64,000 nt of DNA from positions 124,001 to 188,000 of the forward strand of contig WNKP01000006.1 in the NCBI GenBank assembly GCA_009797885.1, written 5' to 3'. The notes beneath the pieces were generated by a model, which saw only the letters and a list, made by a program, of their open reading frames with translations, was not told where the DNA came from and did not search any database. Source of the DNA: Flavobacteriaceae bacterium GF1. Its GTDB lineage: Bacteria; Bacteroidota; Bacteroidia; Flavobacteriales; Flavobacteriaceae. Position 1 is the stretch's first letter. Each line of letters begins with the position of its first letter. Below are positions 55,012-61,632 of this stretch, piece after piece. The position numbers and the translations under genes are program-made.

Positions 55012-55569
55012 ATGGAAGCAGTATACAACCCTTGGCCCTGGTATGTTTCTGGGCCTTTGATTGCATTGACCATGGCAATTTTGATTTTATTGGGCAAACG
55101 GTTTGGTATGTCTTCAAACCTGGAGACCTTTTGCTCGATGGGAGGCGCCGGGAAATTTGTGGATTATTTTAAGGTGGACACAAAACCCCGCAGATGGAAT
55201 TTGATGGTGGTCCTTGGGACGGTCATTGGAGGTTTCATTGGCGCCAATGTGCTATCCCCGCAAGATCAAGTGGCCATAAACAAGAAAAGCGTCGAGACCT
55301 TGAAAGCATTTGGTTTTGATAGTGCCGGGGAAGCCTATTTACCTACCGAGCTGTTCTCGGCCCAATCCCTGTCGGACCCCAAAATTTGGATCATTTTACT
55401 TGTTGGGGGCTTTCTGGTAGGTTTTGGCGCCCGATACGCGGGCGGCTGCACATCCGGTCATGCCATTTCTGGATTGAGCGATCTACAGATTCCTTCGTTG
55501 ATTGCCGTTATTGGTTTTTTTGTAGGTGGACTGGTCATGGTCCATATGGTGTTCCCCTTAATTTTTTAG
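55012..55569 (+). CDS. YeeE/YedE-family sulfur transporter, N-terminal-half protein
   Basis: 185 aa with about five helices. GGFIGANVLSP, and GFGARYAGGCTSGHAISGLSDL near the C-terminus, the conserved Cys-containing motif of YeeE/TsuA-type thiosulfate or persulfide transporters. The family is split here into two genes; the partner follows 4 bp downstream. Confidence 0.92.
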   Translation: MEAVYNPWPWYVSGPLIALTMAILILLGKRFGMSSNLETFCSMGGAGKFVDYFKVDTKPRRWNLMVVLGTVIGGFIGANVLSPQDQVAINKKSVETLKAFGFDSAGEAYLPTELFSAQSLSDPKIWIILLVGGFLVGFGARYAGGCTSGHAISGLSDLQIPSLIAVIGFFVGGLVMVHMVFPLIF

Positions 55570-55573
55570 TGTT

Positions 55574-55987
55574 ATGCGAAGTATTGGCTATGTGTTGGTC
55601 GGCGTTTTTTTTGGAATAGTGCTGTTTAAATCAGAAGCTGCCTCCTGGTTTCGGATATATGAGATGTTTCAGTTTGATAGTTTTCATATGTATGGTATTA
55701 TGGGTTCTGCCCTGATATTGGGTGCGTTGTTCACCCAATGGGTCAAAAAATCGGGAACAAAATCGTTTTTTGGCGAGAAAATCAGCATTGTGCCCAAGGA
55801 AAAAGGGTATGTCCGTTATGCCATTGGAGGTATTCTTTTTGGCTTGGGCTGGGCATTGGCCGGAGCTTGTCCAGGACCCATGTACGTATTGGTGGGAGCG
55901 GGGTACTGGCCTATTCTTATTGTACTGGGAAGTGCGGTGTTTGGGGCCTTTTGCTATGGCCTGTTGCGGAGGAAATTACCGCATTGA
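55574..55987 (+). CDS. YeeE/YedE-related DUF6691 protein, second half-transporter
   Basis: 137 aa with four helices. The motif GGILFGLGWALAGACPGPMYVLVGAG contains the conserved Cys and mirrors the first half. Together the pair resembles PmpA/PmpB-like split YeeE transporters. It likely moves a sulfur species across the inner membrane. Confidence 0.92.
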   Translation: MRSIGYVLVGVFFGIVLFKSEAASWFRIYEMFQFDSFHMYGIMGSALILGALFTQWVKKSGTKSFFGEKISIVPKEKGYVRYAIGGILFGLGWALAGACPGPMYVLVGAGYWPILIVLGSAVFGAFCYGLLRRKLPH

Positions 55988-56028
55988 CCAATTCTGTTGT
56001 AGTTTTACAGCAGTAAAAGGCGTACGTT

Positions 56029-56433
56029 ATTAAGAATTCCTACTCCATTTGTATTATTGAGGACGATATGGTTTCCCAGTTTGCCTCACGTTATTGCCTG
56101 GAACAATTTGCCCGGGAGACCTTTGTTATTTCCACCTTTGATTCTGCAGAAGTGGCTTTGGACGCTTTTGGAAAAAACATAAAGGAAGGAAGTCCATTGC
56201 CCAAACTTATCTTTCTGGATTTGGGTTTGGATGAAATGGATGGTTGGGGGTTTATTGAGGCATTACAAGAGTTAGTGGGTGCCCGCACCATGCCGGAAAT
56301 CTATATTCTATCTGCATTTGGCAAGGCCAAGGACCGTGAATTGGCCCAAAAACACCCTCATGTCTTGGGGTATATCGATAAACCTTTGACCCGTAATCGA
56401 CTGGAAAAGATCTTTGAAGCGGGTCAAGTCTGA
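56029..56433 (+). CDS. Single-domain response regulator with apparent ATT start codon
   Basis: About 134 aa. Receiver-domain residues are all present: acidic pair in ICIIEDDMVSQF, phosphoacceptor Asp in LIFLDLGLDEMDGW, Ser in LSAFGK and Lys in YIDKPLT. The only ATG (56068) lies after the acidic pair and would remove the first strand; the frame is open only back to a TAA at 56014-56016 and holds no ATG, GTG or TTG before it. The best remaining start is ATT at 56029, 41 bp after the DUF6691 stop. No histidine kinase is encoded nearby. It has no DNA-binding domain. Confidence 0.7.
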   Translation: MKNSYSICIIEDDMVSQFASRYCLEQFARETFVISTFDSAEVALDAFGKNIKEGSPLPKLIFLDLGLDEMDGWGFIEALQELVGARTMPEIYILSAFGKAKDRELAQKHPHVLGYIDKPLTRNRLEKIFEAGQV

Positions 56434-56563
56434 TTTTTGCTAAAGCTGTAATGTTTAAGAGTTTAGGGCTTATTTGGCCTTATGAATGCACTTCTTTGAA
56501 CACCATTGTTAAACTCCTCATAAAAGCGGATGTTGGTGTCTGCTCCATTTTAAAAATCCAAAA

Positions 56564-56824
56564 ATGTTTAAGATATTTACAATATTATTAAACAAAATTG
56601 ATATGGATTTATTGATGAAAGCAGACGAATTCGAAAAGATGAAGATGAGTCATATGTCTACCAGCGATAGGGTAAAAGCATCAAGGCATGCCAAAGAATT
56701 GGTTTTGGCCATCAATGAAATTTATAAAAAGACCAAAGATTCCAAACTAATGGATGCCATGAAGCGCATTACCGAGAAAAAGAAAAAGATAGATAAACGG
56801 TTAAAGGGAAGACTTACCGTCTAA
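56564..56824 (+). CDS. Small conserved-type hypothetical protein
   Basis: 86 aa from 56564, or 73 aa from the ATG at 56603 (MDLLMKADEFEKMKM), which I consider equally likely. Highly charged, helical, Lys-rich (RITEKKKKIDKRLKGRL). No domain recognised. Probably cytoplasmic. Confidence 0.55.
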   Translation: MFKIFTILLNKIDMDLLMKADEFEKMKMSHMSTSDRVKASRHAKELVLAINEIYKKTKDSKLMDAMKRITEKKKKIDKRLKGRLTV

Positions 56825-56829
56825 ATGTT

Positions 56830-56932
56830 AGGGTGCCGCTAGGCCAATGGATTTTGGGAACTAAATTGCTATGAATAACGTTTTCGGTTATACATTGTGT
56901 TTCTATTGGTTGAACTACACATGCGGCACCCT
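56830..56932. repeat. 103-bp inverted-repeat element between convergent genes
   Basis: AGGGTGCCGC (56830-56839) and GCGGCACCCT (56923-56932) are perfect 10-bp inverted arms; CCAAT near 56844 and ATTGG near 56906 can extend the fold. It could be a terminator-like RNA fold for both genes or a tiny mobile element. Confidence 0.5.
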
Positions 56933-56972
56933 TCTATTTCATTGCACCTAAGATTTTCGGGATGAGGTGGTC

Positions 56973-57374
56973 TCACTCCGCCACTTTCTCCCAAACGAGT
57001 TCCGAGGAAAGTCGAAAACTGGAAATAAAGTCAAAAGAGCACTCGTTAGGCTTCAAAATGGACAAAAAGTGGGAACTTCCCTTTCCTTTGTATAAATAGT
57101 AGGTCTTGCCTACTATGGGCTTAAAATTATAATCTGCGCCATAGACCAATCGATTGTATTCATAGCGCTCCTGCAGGGCAAGGTACTTATTTCGCAACTC
57201 CTCAAATTCAGCGGCAATGGAATCATTTACCGATTTAATGCCCCTGGTTTTCCAGGGGCCAAGATTTTCGATCTTAATTGCCGGGGCTCCAAGGTTTGTA
57301 CCGTATTCCTTTAAACGTGCGTCATAGGAATTGGTTTCCGTGTTGAATACAATGTTATCCGGTTTTTTGGCCAT
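56973..57374 (-). CDS. DUF2452 protein
   Basis: 133 aa. PDNIVFNTETNSYDARLKEYGT, APAIKIEN and YNFKPIVGKTYYLY match DUF2452, a small Bacteroidetes-enriched family with unknown function. No signal peptide. Downstream of the glutathione peroxidase gene, 25-bp gap. Confidence 0.88.
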   Translation of the reverse strand: MAKKPDNIVFNTETNSYDARLKEYGTNLGAPAIKIENLGPWKTRGIKSVNDSIAAEFEELRNKYLALQERYEYNRLVYGADYNFKPIVGKTYYLYKGKGSSHFLSILKPNECSFDFISSFRLSSELVWEKVAE

Positions 57375-57399
57375 TTCAAAACACTTGGTGATGGAAAAA

Positions 57400-57939
57400 C
57401 TAAATGAAGTTTTTGGTAATCCTTTTACTTAAGGGTGATGTTGTCGAATAATAATACGCAATAAGGTTACCCGAAGGACCGACTAAATATTTCTGAAAAT
57501 TCCACCGTACGGTACTGTTTGATTTTCCATTGAATTGCCTTTGGGTCAACCATTGGTACAATTCGTGTTGATGGGCACCCTTTACATTGGCCTTTTCGGT
57601 CAAAACAAAAGTGACACCATAGTTTAGTTCGCAAAAGGCCTTGATTTCGGATGCTGCACCGGGCTCCTGGGATGCAAATTGATTGCACGGTACACCTATG
57701 ACCATTAACCTGTCCTTGTATTCGCTGTATAGCTTTTCCAAATCTTTGTACTGCGGGGTAAACCCACACTTACTGGCAACGTTGACAATCAACAGGAATT
57801 TGCCCTTGTATTTTGAAAAATCCAGATCACTCCCATCTAAGTGTTTCATTTGAATGGAATACATTGATTTCTCAGGCCCGTTGACTTCGCCTCGCCTATT
57901 TCTGAACGCTTTATTGCTGAAGGAATCCAGTAGTTTCAA
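57400..57939 (-). CDS. Glutathione peroxidase-like thiol peroxidase
   Basis: 179 aa. VNVASKCGFTPQY holds the peroxidatic Cys (not selenocysteine), followed by GVPCNQFASQEPG (Gln) and VRWNFQKYLV (Trp, Asn). ATG 57939 gives a 25-residue N-terminal extension before the usual start of the fold; an internal ATG (MYSIQMKHLDG) is an alternative. Such Cys enzymes usually use thioredoxin. It follows folE by 6 bp, so the two share an operon. Confidence 0.9.
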   Translation of the reverse strand: MKLLDSFSNKAFRNRRGEVNGPEKSMYSIQMKHLDGSDLDFSKYKGKFLLIVNVASKCGFTPQYKDLEKLYSEYKDRLMVIGVPCNQFASQEPGAASEIKAFCELNYGVTFVLTEKANVKGAHQHELYQWLTQRQFNGKSNSTVRWNFQKYLVGPSGNLIAYYYSTTSPLSKRITKNFI

Positions 57940-57945
57940 AACAAA

Positions 57946-58656
57946 TTAGTTATTGATGTAATTGTAGAGTTCCTGGATTTTTTCTGGACGATTGAATTGA
58001 CCTCCGTAAAAAGCGGTTACAGTGGCCGAAGTATCGTCTTTTATCCCTCTGGAAGAGACACACAAATGTTTGGCATCAATGATAACAGCAACGTCCTCTG
58101 TATTCAGGATGGTTTGAAGTTCAATGGCAATTTGATTGGTCAACCGTTCCTGCACTTGGGGCCTTTTGGCAAAATATTGCACAATTCGGTTCAGCTTTGA
58201 GAGGCCTATGACCTTTCCGGAAGAAATATAGGCAACATGGGCCTTTCCAATTATGGGAACAAAATGGTGTTCACAATTGGAGTAAAATGTAATGTCCTTT
58301 TCAACCAACATTTGATTGTAATGATACTTGTTTTCGAAGAGGGCCACTTTTGGCTTGTTATCCGGATTTAGGCCGGAGAATATTTCATCGATAAACATTT
58401 TGGCCACCCGTTTTGGGGTACCCTTTAAGGAATCATCATTAAGATCAAGGCCCATTACATCCATTATCTCCCCGAATAAGATGGCGATCATTTCCTTTTT
58501 CTTTGCGTCCGATAGGTCAAACGCGCCCTTTTTCATAGGGGTTTCGATGCCCGTATATAAATGGTCGTCCCCAATTTCTTCATGGGTCAATTGTTCCGGT
58601 ATGGCAGTGGAGTTCAAAACTTCATTAAGAACTACTTCTTGGGTTTTAATTTTCAT
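57946..58656 (-). CDS. folE: GTP cyclohydrolase I
   Basis: 236 aa. Zinc/active-site motifs SNCEHHFVPIIGKAHV and AKHLCVSSRGIKD, plus GLSKLNRIVQYFAKRPQVQERL. It forms dihydroneopterin triphosphate for folate or other pterins. First gene of a folE-gpx operon; a cluster of TGTTTAA-type motifs overlaps its predicted promoter. Confidence 0.95.
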   Translation of the reverse strand: MKIKTQEVVLNEVLNSTAIPEQLTHEEIGDDHLYTGIETPMKKGAFDLSDAKKKEMIAILFGEIMDVMGLDLNDDSLKGTPKRVAKMFIDEIFSGLNPDNKPKVALFENKYHYNQMLVEKDITFYSNCEHHFVPIIGKAHVAYISSGKVIGLSKLNRIVQYFAKRPQVQERLTNQIAIELQTILNTEDVAVIIDAKHLCVSSRGIKDDTSATVTAFYGGQFNRPEKIQELYNYINN

Positions 58657-58728
58657 AAGTTTATTTTGAAATTGTATTTGGGCTTGGACAAGCTTCGCCC
58701 TTATGATTTTGGGTAAATCTATTTAATA

Positions 58729-58764
58729 TGTTTAATAAATTCTGTTAAAGTTTAAACAAAATTA
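58729..58764 (-). promoter_or_regulatory. Candidate operator cluster and -7 element in front of folE
   Basis: TGTTTAA (58729-58735), TGTTAAA (58743-58749) and TTTAAACA (58751-58758) lie in one AT-rich stretch. Minus-strand TAATTTTG (58757-58764) fits the -7 consensus for folE, so a bound protein would block it. From memory, TTTAAACA-type motifs precede light/carotenoid-response genes in flavobacteria, but this was not checked. Confidence 0.35.
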
Positions 58765-58824
58765 CCAAATCAATTTTTGAGCGGGTTGGCAAGCCTTATT
58801 TTCGCCTTACGCATTTGTTGAGCA

Positions 58825-60108
58825 ATGGGAATGGAAAAATCAGATTATAAAATCCATATTGTTGGTGCCGGGGTTAGTGGCCTCATTGCCGCCTTGGTCC
58901 TGGAAGAAAAAGGCTATAGCCCCACAATTATCGAAGCAACAAATAGTATAGGGGGTCGGGTAAAAACGGATGTTGTGGATGGGGTTCCCTTGGACCATGG
59001 TTTCCAGGTTATGCTAACCGCCTATCCCATGGTCAATACCTATCTTGATTTAAAAGCGCTGGATCTTTGCCATTTTCAATCCGGGGCAACAGTTTATACC
59101 CAAGGCCGTATCACTAAAATTGGGGACCCCCGGCGCAATCCTTCCCTATTGTTTCCAACCCTATGGAGTTCCCTGGCCACTTTGGGGGACAAAATCAAAA
59201 TTTTTAAGCTACAGCAAGAACTCAAAAGGAAATCCATTGCCCAGATTTTTGAAACCCCTGAGCAAAGTACGCGGTCCTATCTTAAAGGGCGGGGATTTAG
59301 TGAAACTGTGATACAACAATTTTTTGTTCCTTTTTTCAGTGGTATTTTTCTGGAAAACGACCTTCAAACATCAAGTCGGATGTTTGAGTTTGTCTATAAG
59401 ATGTTCGGTGAGGGTTTGGCGGCAATTCCCCGCCAAGGTATTGGAGCTATCCCAGAACAGCTCAGAGCTAAACTGAAAAGGACCAGGTTTCTATTGGACA
59501 CCGTCGTTTTTGAGGTAAAGGACGACCACATTTTTTTGAAGGATGGAACCAAATTGGACACTCACTTTACCATTATTGCCACTGATGCCAGTGCCATGGT
59601 TTCCAATTTACGGAAACAGGAGGTGCAATGGAAGCGTTGTGATACGCTCTATTTTGAAGTTCCCAGAATGAAATCCAGGGCAAGATTAATTGGATTGGTG
59701 GCAGATGGGGATGCCCTTATCAACACTATAGTATCGCTCTCCAACCTCTTTGGACTACCCAACAAAAAGGATATACTTTCCGTTACCGTGGTAAAGCAAC
59801 ATCCTTGGTCCTCGGAACAACTTGACACAAAGGTTTCGGAAGAACTCAGAAAGATTTTGGGAATTGAAGCCCCCCAATTGATAAGACACTATGCAATCCC
59901 AAAGGCGTTGCCGGATATTTCAAACCTAAAAAATGATTTGGAACCGGAAGAGACCCGTTTGACCACAAGAATTTTTCTAGCCGGGGATACCTTGCTCAAT
60001 GGTTCGCTCAATGCCGCCATGAAGGCTGGGGAACAAGCGGCTTACGGTGTTGTAAACCTATTGGAGGACAGCCCGGATTTAGCACAGTTTACCACGGAAT
60101 ACCTTTAA
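58825..60108 (+). CDS. FAD-dependent oxidoreductase (amine oxidase/phytoene desaturase-like)
   Basis: 427 aa. Dinucleotide motif IHIVGAGVSGLIAALVLEEKG followed by IEATNSIGGRVKTDVVDG and DHGFQVML; the C-terminus has FLAGDTLLNGSLNAAMKAGE for FAD. This pattern is shared by protoporphyrinogen oxidase-like, amine oxidase and carotenoid desaturase-like enzymes; the substrate cannot be chosen from sequence. Divergent from folE. Confidence 0.88.
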   Translation: MGMEKSDYKIHIVGAGVSGLIAALVLEEKGYSPTIIEATNSIGGRVKTDVVDGVPLDHGFQVMLTAYPMVNTYLDLKALDLCHFQSGATVYTQGRITKIGDPRRNPSLLFPTLWSSLATLGDKIKIFKLQQELKRKSIAQIFETPEQSTRSYLKGRGFSETVIQQFFVPFFSGIFLENDLQTSSRMFEFVYKMFGEGLAAIPRQGIGAIPEQLRAKLKRTRFLLDTVVFEVKDDHIFLKDGTKLDTHFTIIATDASAMVSNLRKQEVQWKRCDTLYFEVPRMKSRARLIGLVADGDALINTIVSLSNLFGLPNKKDILSVTVVKQHPWSSEQLDTKVSEELRKILGIEAPQLIRHYAIPKALPDISNLKNDLEPEETRLTTRIFLAGDTLLNGSLNAAMKAGEQAAYGVVNLLEDSPDLAQFTTEYL

Positions 60109-60202
60109 ATGGAAGGGAATGATCCCAAGGGAAATCAATGTGATTATTGCCCAGGGAGCATCATTTTGATCAAGCCCAATGTAGCCCACGATTTCAAAGC
60201 TC

Positions 60203-60244
60203 AGCCCTTTTTGGGTAAATAAAAACCCCTCGTTGGAAAGGGCT
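60203..60244 (+). terminator. Hairpin after the FAD oxidoreductase gene (weak terminator candidate)
   Basis: AGCCCTTT and AAAGGGCT form outer arms, with GGGT/ACCC inside, but no T-tract follows. A tandem repeat TTGCGAATTC occurs twice directly after it (about 60244-60263). Confidence 0.35.
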
Positions 60245-60335
60245 TGCGAATTCTTGCGAATTCAGGCTAAATCATACATGTCGAGTAAGTTAATGACATT
60301 TTAAACCTTGATAGTACTCCGATTCAAGGGATATC

Positions 60336-61628
60336 CTAATTGTCATTTGAAATATTTACAACGATTGATATATCCGCGCCTGTTACTTGAAAAGCCTCAG
60401 AAACCTCTTCTGTAGTCCAATCATAGCGGTAAAAGCTGTTTTCTGTTTGTGTTGCAACAGGTAGGTATATGCCGCCATTATGGAAAAATGTGTCATTGGC
60501 CGAAAAAACACCAGTGGGAGGTACCCCGGGAATAGGGGTTACGGTTAGTGCAACCAAGTCCAAAACGCACCACGAAGCCGACTCTGCGGTGAACAGAATA
60601 TTGAAAATCGTATCAATCTGATTGGAGGTTAAATTTGCGAGGTTGCCTCCAACACTTAAAACAATATCAACAACTTCTTGTGGTACAGAGGCATTTACCC
60701 TAGCAATGGCCGTTCCGTTCGGCAATACTTTAAAACCGCCAAATGTGGGTAAAAAGACATTTGTGGGATTTAATGTCACCGCCGGAAGAAAAACGTAACC
60801 GGGATCTATTTCATTACTCCCAGCAGGAATTTTGTTGACTGCCGCCGCAACTCCTTGACCGGTGAAATTCCCGGCATCAGTAATGTAGAGATTACCATTG
60901 GGGTCGGTTAAGTTTTGACCAAAACTATTGAGTGTGGTGATTTCGGCAACTCCATTGCCGTCTCTTTGTGTATCACCAACAAATTGACCGGATGCAACAT
61001 TGGCTTGGTGCAGAATTAGGGACGTAAAGCTTTCACCGTTCACATTTCCCCTAATCGGCGCAAACACGTCATCATCCCTAAAAATAAACCGTTGGTAACG
61101 TTGTGCGATATCATCTGGGACAAAACCTTCGGTCATATCAACTCCTCCAATTACTTCCATGGTTGTGGGGTTGAAAATCGAAATATTATCTGATGTTGCC
61201 CTGTCCTGAAAAACGCCATAGCTGGAATCCCTGGCATCAATCCTAAATGAACCCGAATTTAGAGTGGGTATTGAACCTGCTTCGAAAAGGCCGCCATTCG
61301 CACCAACAATATATTTTGAGAAGCCAGGAAAACCATCAGGTCTGGGCAAAAATAGTGCATGGTCAATACATGAGTTGGGAACAAATCTCTGAAAACCAAA
61401 TCCATCTGTTAGGTCTATGGTTCCTGTTGGGATATCTTGAAAGTACTTTACCAACGCTGTATTGGATGCAGTGGTTCCCACTACCACAAAACCAGACGTT
61501 TGTTGAACGACGTTATTGTCCTCTAAATCATTGAATCCATCATCACATGAAATAACGATAACCAATACTAAACCAAATACAGGTAGTTTCGTTATGAGTT
61601 TGGATAGGTTTCTTAGTTTCATTTTCAT
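60336..61628 (-). CDS. DUF4374-like beta-propeller lipoprotein, partner of the TonB receptor
   Basis: 430 aa. Lipobox IVISC. Repeated propeller-like strands (IFNPTTMEVIGGVDMTEGF, LYITDAGNF, ADISIVVNISN) and a length typical of DUF4374-type lipoproteins found beside siderophore-type TonB receptors. It starts 4 bp after the receptor stop, so the two form an operon and it is probably the surface lid or a periplasmic partner. Start could be ATG 61622. Confidence 0.8.
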   Translation of the reverse strand: MKMKLRNLSKLITKLPVFGLVLVIVISCDDGFNDLEDNNVVQQTSGFVVVGTTASNTALVKYFQDIPTGTIDLTDGFGFQRFVPNSCIDHALFLPRPDGFPGFSKYIVGANGGLFEAGSIPTLNSGSFRIDARDSSYGVFQDRATSDNISIFNPTTMEVIGGVDMTEGFVPDDIAQRYQRFIFRDDDVFAPIRGNVNGESFTSLILHQANVASGQFVGDTQRDGNGVAEITTLNSFGQNLTDPNGNLYITDAGNFTGQGVAAAVNKIPAGSNEIDPGYVFLPAVTLNPTNVFLPTFGGFKVLPNGTAIARVNASVPQEVVDIVLSVGGNLANLTSNQIDTIFNILFTAESASWCVLDLVALTVTPIPGVPPTGVFSANDTFFHNGGIYLPVATQTENSFYRYDWTTEEVSEAFQVTGADISIVVNISNDN

Positions 61629-61632
61629 TTTT

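Noticed and set aside
60244-60263. Tandem TTGCGAATTC repeat after the FAD oxidoreductase
   Set aside because: Only two copies, no gene context and no symmetry beyond an EcoRI-like core; no function can be supported.
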